This document shows, piece by piece, positions 1 to 9,520 of a stretch of 64,000 bases of DNA (position 1 is the first letter of the stretch; the number at the start of each line of letters is the position of its first letter). The stretch covers positions 5,580,133 to 5,644,132 of the forward strand of contig NC_081548.1 of the NCBI RefSeq assembly GCF_901000735.1, given 5' to 3'. Origin of the DNA: Corylus avellana. Its lineage: Eukaryota > Streptophyta > Magnoliopsida > Fagales > Betulaceae. Under the pieces are notes generated by a model. It saw only the letters and a list, made by a program, of their open reading frames with translations, had not been told where the DNA came from and searched no databases. A program made the translations under genes and the position numbers.

Positions 1-12
1 GGCTGATCAAAA

Positions 13-112
13 NNNNNNNNNNNNNNNNNNNNNNNNNNNNNNNNNNNNNNNNNNNNNNNNNNNNNNNNNNNNNNNNNNNNNNNNNNNNNNNNNNNNNNNN
101 NNNNNNNNNNNN
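13..112. other. Assembly gap, 100 N
   Basis: A run of exactly 100 N separates 12 bases of a left-hand contig from copy A. A fixed length of 100 is typical of a scaffold join of unknown true size. Nothing can be said about the missing sequence. Confidence 0.98.
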
Positions 113-219
113 GCTTATCTATAAAAGGATGCATATCATCTCTCTTCAAAACCTAATGCCTTGCTGTGTTGACTCAGGTTCCATAGTTAGCTAGCCAAAC
201 TAAGCAAATACTCATATGC

Positions 220-420
220 AAGCTGGCTTCTTGAGCCGTTTAAGAGTACTTGAAATTTAAATTTATAAAAAATAAAAATAAAAATAAAAAAACGTGAAAT
301 ATAAGAGCCAGCTCGCGAGCTGGCTTGACTCTACTTATTATGAGCCTAAGCTCGAGTAAAATTTAAACGAGCCGAGCCCGAACAAGGAAAGCTCACTTAG
401 GCTCACCTCGTTAACACTCC
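220..420. repeat. GAGCTCG-rich palindromic repeat
   Basis: This AT-rich stretch is interspersed with GAGCC/GCTCGAG words on both strands. It contains a perfect 20-bp palindrome at 306-325 centred on TCGCGA. The copy at about 20,280-20,480 has one base of the palindrome changed. A similar composition recurs at about 58,031-58,640. It is probably an old inverted-repeat transposon family; no ends or target duplication were resolved. Confidence 0.5.
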
Positions 421-484
421 TAGTTAAAAGCGGACAATTACCGTACAGCTTAATGATTTTCACTATCACGTCATCTTGGTCATT

Positions 485-1198
485 TTACTTTCTCCCTCCT
501 TTGGGTTTATGGCTATTGATGATGGTGGGCGGCATATGTATGTGGATGGCAGGCTTGGATCGAGACAATGCCAAAGTTAGTGGCTGAGGAGCGGCGGTAG
601 TGGAAGCCAAAAAGCATAAATGATAGTTGATGACATGTTGGATGTGGGTTGGTTTGACCCATCCATGCATAGTACATGTGGTTGTGACGAGCGTCTGGCG
701 TGTGGGGAGGAGCAATGAAGCTTTTAGATGCGCATGAGAGCGCATACAAACTGGGACAGTGAATATCTGGACTGATTTGGGATGACCGGTGAAAGATCTG
801 TCGGGTTAGGTGAGAACAGAAGCAATTGGTGGAATATGATGGTGTGGGGATTAACAGGTAGGATTCTACAAGAACCAAAAACTTGGCTCTAATACCATGT
901 TGAAATAATAATGAGACGAAAATAATAAGAAGCAAGAGAGAGAAAATAATACAAAGAATTTACGAGTGATTCGGTGTTAGATACCTATATCCATAACTCT
1001 AAATAGCCATAAGGACTACATTGTCCTCATTAACTTGATTTGTCTACAATACAAATGTCTCTATTTATAAGGTAGTAAATAAATACATGTTTACAATCTC
1101 AATATTTGATTACAATCGGCTCATAAATAGAGAATATTTGATATCAACCTAATATTGAATATACGGAAAATATTATATATTTTTCATATATTCTAATA
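485..1198 (-). mobile_element. Truncated Ty1/Copia-type LTR with primer-binding site
   Basis: Read on the minus strand, a 301-bp LTR (898-1,198) is followed at once by TGGTATTAGAGCC (885-897). That is one mismatch from the usual plant primer-binding site complementary to initiator tRNA-Met. The LTR's inner end is TTCAACA; its outer end reads TATTAGAAT where TG is expected, consistent with decay. It contains a TATA-like TTATAAATAG and the CT-rich leader usual for Copia LTRs. Downstream sequence runs to about 485 with no gag/pol coding capacity and no second LTR, so this is a 5' remnant. The 140-residue minus-strand frame at 513-935 is the leader and not a gene. Confidence 0.75.
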
Positions 1199-1380
1199 GA
1201 CGTGTCAAATGAGACACATGTGGTAAATGACAAACTGTTAATTTTGACGATAAAGTGATAAAGGGACCTATTTAAACTTGAGCAAAATCTAAGGACCTTT
1301 ATTCTTGAAATTGAAACCCAATAACTAAATCCAAATTAGATAAAAACCTAAGGACTAAATATGATTTTTCCCTAAATTTT
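1199..1380. repeat. Dispersed repeat (three places in window)
   Basis: A segment starting GACGTGTCAAATGAGACAC and ending near AAAACCTAAGGACTAAAT is repeated at about 21,276-21,455 and, more diverged, at about 58,788-58,945. Part of it occurs in inverted orientation at about 58,000-58,025, which suggests it is one terminus of a foldback-type element. No coding capacity was seen. Confidence 0.65.
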
Positions 1381-2938
1381 TTGTAATAAAATTTTTTTTA
1401 TTTATTTGTATTTTTTAAACATATATATAATGAGAGCCCCTACTATCCGGTCGGTACTTAAAAGTGGTATTTTGCAGCATCCAATCACATTGTCACACAT
1501 CATCAATTTAAGAAAAATATAAAAAATGAAAATGAGAACAACCACAACAAATCAAAATAAGAAAGATCAAAAAAAAAACCTCGTAGCCGGCGATGCCAGA
1601 CCCGCGAGACCCAGGCCGGACAAACCTAGGCCAGACCCACGACGCTGTGGGTTTGGAGACCCACGACCTTAAACCCCCCATCTGTGACCCACCTCAAAAT
1701 CTGTTTTTAATGCCCAAAATTCATCTCTAATGCCTCAAAACCCGTTTCTAATGCCTCAAAACTCATTTCTAATGCTCAAAACTCGTTTTTGGATTCAAAA
1801 CTAAAACCTAAAGAAGGAAGGTTAACCCTTTAAGGATTTTATCACCGTAAAGGCCGGAGAAGATGATTGTCGGCGCCAAAGACGGTGACTCTCGGTGCCG
1901 GAGAGGGTGACCCAGCCAGCCGTGGGTCTGGCCCTAGCGCCGTTTCAGAAGACCCAGGGCCATTTCTTCTTTCTCTACCAGACCCACGGCCATTTCTTCT
2001 TTCTCTCTTTCCTTCTTTCTCCTTCTTTCTCTTTTTTCTTCTTTCTCTTTTCTTCATCCAGTGTATTTGGTTGTAAGTTAATTTTGTGCACTTGTTGTGC
2101 TTTAGCTTTGGTGTCAATTTACACCATGTCCGAATGTAAGGTTTTCCCATATATAATTCTATTGTGATGAACCGTTCAATAGAATTTTGAGTTCTTCTTA
2201 TCTTTGTCTCTTACCTTACCTTTTTTCATACATTTTTGCTTGCTTGCCCTAAAATAGCACAAATTATAGTATATCCTCTCCCTTGTATCAGAAACTAAAA
2301 CTAAAACTGATCAATACATGATCCACTGCTTATGTTCATAGGTTCCACTGCTTATGTTCATAGGTTATTTTTTTGGAAGTTGGACGAATGTTTCTTCAGT
2401 TGAGAACAAATCAATGATAATACTGTAGTAGCTATAGCCAATATGATCGTTGCTCAATGCATCTCAACAACCAAATAATTCCATTTTCAAACAAAGTTTC
2501 CTCATAAGTACTGATCATGTATTAGTATGACTGGACTTTTTGACCAGAAAACAATGTGTAATGTGTCTTTAATATGCTGCTTTAGGAGATCTTGATTTGT
2601 GGTTTTCTAAATATATACTTGGTTAGAGTTTCATTAATTTCATGATGTTAGATTACCTAAAATGCAACCTTTTATTCCATATTGGACATTGTTTGATAGC
2701 GTCACCTTACATATTTTTTCCCAATTTGTCATGTTTTATTAAGTTGCTGAGTGGCCCTTTTGGCTCTTGGATTAGAGTCAATGGGTGTGAAGATTATCAT
2801 TGATGGGTTTTTACCCCCAAGTGTGGTTGTAGTGGCCATGATGGTGGTTACTGCTTGGAGGCAATGGAAGATTAATTGGAAAGATATGCCGGTGATTTGC
2901 ACCAACATTGATGGGACATTGGTGTCAAGTAGTGTTCA
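1381..2938. other. Intergenic, no supported gene
   Basis: The stretch includes GC-richer low-complexity sequence with repeated imperfect CAAAACCCGTTTCTAATGCC units (about 1,690-1,790), a CT-rich stretch near 1,960-2,060, and a reading frame at 2,751-2,996. That frame has no recognised domain and runs straight into a poly-T tract at the border of the next element. All of this is shared with copy B (about 21,456-23,038). Nothing meets the standard for a gene. Confidence 0.6.
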
Positions 2939-4244
2939 CAAGGGCGGAACCAGGATTTTGAGTGTAGAGGGACGATTTTTTTTTTTTTTTTTCTAATTAA
3001 AAGGGTAGGCCAGAGATATTAATTGTGACTATCTTACCTGGGTGTGAACATAGTACCACCTACCGAACTTATATAATTTCATAGTAAATCACAAGTCATT
3101 TTTGTTAGAATTTTATTATAATTTTTATTACCACTAACAAGTGAAAGAATGACAAATAAATTAATGAATTAAAACCCATCAAATTAACCAACAATGAAAG
3201 TTAAAAACAAAACTTGTATAAACACACATTAGCATAAATTATTAGCAATATAAACTAAGCACAACCTATATGATTCAAGAAACCTTTGAGCATGAATTGT
3301 TTCTCCTAACAAAATGCCGTGAAGCTCCCAACTACAAGAATGCTGAGCATGAGAGTATGAGACAAGCCAAAACAATGTTACGGCCTGCAATAATTAAGAT
3401 AACCCAAATTTTAATCCTATGAAATCTCAAATTAGATAAGTCAAAATGCTAATTTTAATCTTTAACAACTAAGTCGTGAAAATTATCCAGAAGAAAAAAG
3501 AAAATATGAGAGTCTGAGACAAGCCAAATCCACTCTGGCGAGGGCTCTCTCTCTCCATGCGTGTATCTGGAAATACCCAAATCCAGCAAATACCCAATAA
3601 TTGCCGTTTCTTCGTATTTCCCCACCATATGACTTAGCAAGCTGCTGTCCCTCTCTCTTGATCATTACCCATTCTTCCTCTTCTTTCTTTATTATTTCTA
3701 AGCCTATTTTTCTTTTGAGTCATCTTGGACTTGGCAAGGACTTCGCCAGTGAAGCAAATCTGAGTCTTCTCTCTCTCTCTTGCTCATATTCAAGTGCGGG
3801 CTTCAAAAATCAGACACCCAGATCAAGTTGATGCACTGAGAAGCTGATCTTGAAGCATTTGGGTGATGGGTGCTTGAATTCACCTTTTGTGATTTGAAGT
3901 AGACTTTCCTTCTTGTTTTGGTGAAAATGGGGATTCATCGTCTTCGAGTGCAGCCAAAGCTGCTCAAAAGGAATAAAAAATTATTTGGGGGACAATTTAA
4001 GAATTTTTTGGTGAGAGAGAGAGAGTGCTGAAGATAAAAAAAATTTAAAAAAAAAAAAAATTGGTGGGACAATTTGTTGAAGAATTTTTTGGTGAGAGAG
4101 TTTTGGGGGGACATCTTCAGTAATTTGGGGGGACAAATTTCGAAATTTGGAGATATATATAAAATTTCACATGCTAATATAAAATTTCTGAAAACTTTTG
4201 GGGAGACATTCGTCCCCCCACTCATCAACATACGTCCGCCCCTC
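2939..4244. mobile_element. hAT-like element with transcript-like interior (copy A)
   Basis: The right end reads TCCGCCCCTC followed by AAGTGTTG (4,245-4,252). The left end is slightly eroded here (CAAGGGCGGA from 2,939). Copy B preserves it as CAGGGGCGGA preceded by CAGTGTTG, giving short inverted termini and an 8-bp target duplication matching at 7 of 8 positions. That pattern is typical of hAT transposons. No transposase is present. The interior at about 3,540-3,960 is CT-rich, then enters an ATG-started stretch (3,926 on) resembling a 5' UTR plus the start of a coding exon, so it may be captured host sequence. Copy A also has an extra imperfect ~70-bp internal repeat near 3,990-4,075. Confidence 0.55.
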
Positions 4245-4925
4245 AAGTGTTGTCATGATATGAGAAATCATGTTAGTAAAGAAGATGATCGAGATGGTAG
4301 ACAATGGTGAGTGGTAGGGGATGAGGATCATGAATTGATCATCATATTTGAAGGCCAAAGGAGGAGATTTGAAGCAGCAAGGCCAAAGGATGATCATCAT
4401 CATCATGTTTCTGCAGTAATGGTCTTCTATGATATGTTGTCTTTTGAATACCTTTTTATTCTTTGAATATGTAAGCCTAGAAAACATTAGTTACGTTTGT
4501 GCTAATATCTCAAAATGATTAGTCAAAGAATCGTTTAAAAAGTTCAATCTCATCTACTAACAAATCAAAGTAAGACTTAGCACTAATGCGTTTTAATAAT
4601 TCCACCCACTTAAATCCTCCTCGTCAAGGCTATGCATGTCATGCAATACTCTAGTATCACATGGAGTTATTAGGATACTTTTATACTATTTGTAACGACG
4701 AAGAAAAAGCATTATACATATTTGCATTATTATCCATAAACGACTGACTTTCGCTAGCATAAGATACGTTAGTTACATCTGTGCTATTATCTCAAAATGA
4801 TTAATCAAAAGAATTGCAACATTTATAGTGCGCAACATCCCTATAACCTCTTTCCTTTCCTACATATAAGAAAAATGTCAAAAAAAAAGAAATCATAAAA
4901 AACTATCCACAACAGATATCCTATC
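4245..4925. other. Intergenic, no supported gene
   Basis: AT-rich unique-looking sequence shared with copy B (about 24,267-24,949). Short frames on both strands have no recognisable protein features. Nothing else is seen. Confidence 0.6.
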
Positions 4926-5233
4926 GGTTCCCTAAGCATTGCGAATGCTATAGTAATTCTACCCAATGTGCAGGGAACCAAAACAGCTTCCCTCTCTCAT
5001 CTCTCATCTATCATCTCTTTACCTTTTATTGGGGATTGCGTTGAAACTTTGTAAACAAATTGAGGGAAAATAGGAATTAACTTATATTTTGTAAATAAAT
5101 AATATTTAATTGATATAAAAAAAAAAAAAAAATGAAGCTATTGTGAAAAGTATTTCAATAGGAAAACGGAAAATAGTTTTGTTTCCTAAATTTAAGAAAA
5201 TCTAAAGGAAGCTACTCTGAATGCTCAGAAACC
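4926..5233. mobile_element. Inverted-repeat (MITE-like) element, copy A
   Basis: The left end begins GGTTCCCTAAGCATTGCGAATGC. The right end, read on the minus strand, begins GGTTTCTGAGCATTCAGAGTAGC. These form imperfect ~23-bp terminal inverted repeats around an AT-rich core of about 260 bp without coding capacity. The same element is at 24,950-25,252 in copy B. The target duplication was not resolved. Confidence 0.55.
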
Positions 5234-5834
5234 AATATGGGACTTACCACTCATGAGTACCTTCATGATCTACCCACTTAAATCCTCCTCATCAAGGTTA
5301 TGTCACACAGTATTCTAATATCACATGGCGTTATTATAATGCTCTCATATCATTTATAATGATACAAAAAAAAGCGTTAACCGCATCTATATTATCACCC
5401 AAAAATGACCGTCTCTCGTTAGCTTTCTATTCTTGGAATACCTTCAATGGTATTTAGGATATTTTGTTCTTTTTTTTCTTGTTGGTCTTGTGATCACTCG
5501 CAGAAGGGTGCATCTTGTCGATGCAGCTCCACTTGCCGCTCCTACCAACATGTGATATTTTAAATTAATTAAATGCTTGTGAGTGAGGAGACATCAGACA
5601 TGTACTTTTGAGCCATAATATCTTTTTAGTATGTGGGGCGTGCTTAGGACGCCGCGTGCTCTTTTACTTCACCCTAAGTTTATAGTTTTTTTAAATTTTT
5701 TTTTCAAAAATGGAAAATCTTAAAATGTGCTTAACTTTACTACTAAAGTACTACAATAGCATGTTTTAACGAAAACAGATCTTTTTTTTTTTTTTTTTAG
5801 GAGAAAACAGAATGTTGAAAAAACTCATTTTAAG

Positions 5835-5865
<31 letters not shown>

Positions 5866-7026
5866 ATCCTTGACACTTAGATTATCCAAGTTTTAAAAGT
5901 GACATTTAATTCCCTTTAATTATCACTTATTTACAAGTTATACATTACACTGAGGGAAAAATATAAAAAAGGCCCCTCAACTAATAGTCGTTTTTAAAAA
6001 GAGCCCCAATGATCTTTAAAATGTGTTAAAGTGATCCATCAAACAAACAAAATGTGTCAAAAAGGCCATAAAATTTTTTATATTCCTATAATACTCATAT
6101 TCTTTTAAAAACTAAAATAAAAAACTAAACTAAACTATTTTTTAAACATAAAACCAAAAAAAAAATGGAATAAATAAAAAATTAGTCACTATAGTTAGCC
6201 TAAATTACAAATTGCTCATATAGTATAAAAAGTAAGGATAAATGCAAAATCAGACCATTAGTTGGTCTAAATTACAAATAGCTCCATGTCATATGAAAGT
6301 GAAATCAGAGGTTCCTATTATATGTCAAAAAACAATTTTCCCTAATTCCAATTATATTAAACATTTGACAAATTCTGTTAGATGTCACGTTAATACCAAT
6401 AAAATGGCGACATGTGTCATTCTTAATAAAGAAAATATAAATGTGTGTTTTAATATGCATTTTAAATGTTTATAGACATTTGGCACAATTTTAAATAGAT
6501 CGAAAGATATTTTCTTCATAAGTAAATTTATGTCCATAGAACAAACGCACAATAAAATCCAGATTAGGAAAGTTTACTTTCTAAGAAGATTTGACTTTTT
6601 ATAATCCTTTCGTGCACACTTGGGTTGTCCATCTCTCTCTCTCTCTTATCTTTCTTTTCTTTTTGTCTGTTTTGGCTGCTGCTAGTGGGGAGAGTTCTTC
6701 ATTGTCTGGTTTTTCCTTGTCAACTATCTGCTTCCCCAAAAATAAAAAAAATAAAATATTCAAACTTTCTTACTAATATATGAGAAAAAAAAGTACATGG
6801 TCACCTAATTATGAGCTCATAATTAATTACATGCTCATTGTTGTCTTGTTGAATTTGCTGTTGCGGATCTTTTTCACTTGGTTCCTTTCCTGGTAAATCA
6901 AAGGTAACGTTATGCAGGTTACCAACCTGCTCTTGTCTATCAATGTCATTCCTTTTCTTGAAGGGGAACCAAGGTTTGGTTTAAGACATGACGTCTTTTA
7001 AGTAATTTTTTTTTTTTTTTTTTTTT
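5234..7026. other. AT-rich intergenic with homopolymer tracts and decayed repeats
   Basis: The stretch holds poly-T (about 5,780-5,798) and poly-A (about 5,838-5,862) runs and repeat debris with internal words such as AAATTACAAATTGCTC. A partial element starting GGATAAATGCAAAATCAG (6,236 on) belongs to the family seen complete at 59,468-59,788. A CT microsatellite lies at about 6,632-6,650. The counterpart is about 25,253-27,033, where the CT microsatellite is longer. No gene is supported. Confidence 0.6.
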
Positions 7027-7381
7027 AAAGGTTTACATATACTCTTTAAATTTCTATCTAATTGACAATATCCCTCAAACTTTTAATTGCGACAATGTCC
7101 TCTCTAAACTACCAAAAAATTGACAATAGCCCCTACTAACACCAACAAAAAGACAAAAATACCATAAATTTTGTTCAATAAAACAAAACTACTCCAATAA
7201 ATTTGAAAAAGGAAAAAAAAAACAAAAAAAACTTAGTTATTTTTATTTTATTAAGTATTTTCGTTATTGATGGAACATTGCCAATTTTTTTGTAGTTTAT
7301 AAGGGACATTATCGCAATTGAAAAGTTTTGAGGAAGACATTGTCAATCGAATGGTAGTTTGAGAAGAATATGTAAACTTTT
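7027..7381. mobile_element. Foldback element, older member (copy A)
   Basis: The left arm has the alternating pattern '...ACATATACTC...AATTGACAATATCCCTCAAAC...GCGACAATGTCC'. The right arm repeats it in reverse complement and ends GTAAACTTT. The arms are over 100 bp and imperfect, the core is AT-rich, and there is no coding capacity. It is shared with copy B (27,034-27,401). It belongs to the same family as 7,953-8,717 but is more diverged between its arms. Confidence 0.7.
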
Positions 7382-7952
7382 CGCTTCTTTTTTAAATAAC
7401 TAACATAAAAAATCAGTTAAAACATGTCGCATATGTAAGTGTGAAATGAATTTAATAAATATATATTAAGCGTGAAGGGTAACTAAATCAACCAACTTGG
7501 CTTATATGTTATGCATTGAAAACTTGGCTATCTCTCTCTCTTTTATTTTTTTTTTTTATAATTTTTTTTTTTTTTTTTCAAGGAGTTGCATCGATCCAGT
7601 TTATTCAATTAATATAGTTAATTAATGAAGCCATCTAAAATTTGATGAAGAAAGCTTGGGCTTACTTTACTCTCATTATCATATTTGAGTTGAAAATGAG
7701 ATTCCCTTCTTTAATTTGCATATTGTGCTTCGATTCCTTGCACGATAATTCAATGATTCTTTCAATGTCAACTGTTTTTATATTCCTTTTTTTAATATAT
7801 ATACACTTTTTTATTATTTTATATATATATATATATATATATACCTTTTTTTTTTTCCCTTTTTAAGCAAACAATAGGGTTATCTTCAATCGTGCAGTTC
7901 ACTGTTATCCAATATCAATGTATCATCCGATTAAACTTTTTATTTTATTTTA

Positions 7953-8717
7953 GGGAAAAGTCAAAACAACTTCCAAACTACCACTCAATTAATGATCCCC
8001 ACCAAACTTTCAATTGTGACAATGTCCCCCCCAAACTATCAAAAATTGTCAATGTTCCCCCCAATGACAAAATTACCCTTAGTAAAATTAAAAAAAGAAA
8101 AGAAAAGAAAAAACTAAAACTTCTAGAAAAAACCTAAAACTAACAAAAAAGAAAAGAAAAAAAAATCCAAACGATGGCCAATTTTTTTTTTTTTTTTTTT
8201 TTAAAAAATCAATTTTATAAGAAAAAAATTAAAAAAAATTCGATTTTTTTTTTTATAAAAATTGAAAATTTTCGTTTTTTTTTTTTTTTTTTTTTTAATT
8301 TTTGTTTTATAATTTTATTTAAATAAAAATTTACGTTTAAAAAAATAAAATTTTCGTTTAATAAAATGAAATTTTTTGTTTTTTAAAACTAAATAAAAAA
8401 ATTAGTTTTTTTTTTTAAGAATAAAAATTTCCGTTTAAAAAAAAAAATAAAAAATTTTGTTTAAATTTTTTTTTTTTTTAAATATTATCTTTCAATTAAA
8501 ATTTTTTGTTTTTTAAAAAATCAATTTTTTTTTTGACTTTATAGGGGTATTTTTGTCTTATTGAGAAATCTATGGGGGCATTTTTGTCCTATGGCTAGTC
8601 TTGGGGGGGACATTGACAATGTTTTGGTACTTTGGGGGGGACATTGTCACAATTGAAAGTTTAGGGGGGACATTGTCAATTGAGTGGTAGTTTGAGGAGG
8701 GTATGTGAACTTTACCC
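7953..8717. mobile_element. Foldback element, younger member (only in copy A)
   Basis: The 765-bp element begins GGGAAAAGTCAAAACAAC and ends GTGAACTTTACCC. The arms of over 110 bp carry repeated words for 'ACAATGTCCCCCC' and 'CAAACTATC' in opposite orientation; the core is long poly-A/poly-T-rich DNA. No transposase. Copy B lacks it together with about 100 bp of its right flank. This points to a deletion in B between flanking ATTTTATTTTATT repeats rather than a clean insertion in A. Confidence 0.75.
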
Positions 8718-8808
8718 TTTATTTTATTTTTTTACGCATCATTTTATAGAATAAAATTTTATTTTCATTTAATTTGAAATAGAGATAATTCATTTTATTT
8801 TATTACCG

Positions 8809-8851
<43 letters not shown>

Positions 8852-9446
8852 GTCAAATTATATAAAAATTTGAAAATATCATTATGGCATCATGATCATT
8901 ATAAATTATTATCCTATTATATTTTCTTTATAATTTGGAAGGAAGTACTTAAGCTACATGAGTTGTAATTTTTAGCACACCGATATGCTCCGATGTTAAA
9001 ATATTATAAAATATTATTAAAATAATATTTAAAAAGTAAAAAAAATAAAATAAAATAATATTTTAACACTAACTTGCTTACTATTCAAACACGTCAATGT
9101 GTTAAAAATTACTACTCAAACTTGAACAAGATGAACGTACATGGAATTTTTCCTTAGATTTGAAGTGTGAGCCGTACATTTAAGTATAAATAAGAAATAA
9201 AAAAGATCAAGTGGTTCTGAAAAAATGTTCGTTAACGAGGCTCCAGGTGTTTGACAACTCATTTTTAGCGGCGGGAAATCATCAATGAAATTGTTGACTT
9301 TGTGTAAAGGACAATACAGGATCATATTCCCTTGGGCCACCAATAATGGCACATCTTATTATTTTACTTGACAGCCTCTGAATCAATCTAAAAGACACCC
9401 TAACCTTACTTCATCTCACCTCACCCCACCTCACCTAAGAATTTAG
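8718..9446. other. MOT1 upstream region with (TA)n microsatellite
   Basis: A TA microsatellite lies at about 8,809-8,849 and AT-rich DNA follows to about 9,095. From 9,096 the sequence is identical to copy B through the promoter and into the gene (to 10,204). A CTCACCTCACCCCACCTCACC direct-repeat stretch lies at about 9,414-9,436, just upstream of the TATA box. No upstream gene is seen. Confidence 0.6.
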
Positions 9447-9454
9447 TATAAATA
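9447..9454 (+). promoter_or_regulatory. TATA box of MOT1 copy A
   Basis: TATAAATA lies 67 bp upstream of the start codon. It is a good plant TATA match at the right distance for a short 5' UTR of roughly 40 bases. Confidence 0.65.
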
Positions 9455-9520
9455 CGGCACAATTCTATTAACATTTACTTCGATATTTGCATTCACAATC
9501 TCAGTGACTAGCGCACTTCC

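Noticed and set aside
513..935. 140-codon minus-strand frame present in both copies
   Set aside because: It begins inside an LTR and runs through the primer-binding site and untranslated leader of a Copia-type remnant; no gag motifs.
1842..2167. Overlapping frames on both strands rich in K/R/E or F/S/L
   Set aside because: They are translations of a CT-rich low-complexity tract (repeated TTTCTTC) and show no protein-like pattern.
2751..2996. 81-codon plus-strand frame with hydrophobic segment
   Set aside because: It ends in a poly-T tract at the edge of a transposon, matches no family I know and has no clear splice signals; conserved in copy B only because the whole segment is.
7027..8717. 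Possible CRISPR-like or tandem repeat array (recurrent GACAATGTCCCCC words)
   Set aside because: The words are in opposite orientation in two arms of foldback transposons, with no regular spacers, and the genome is a plant.
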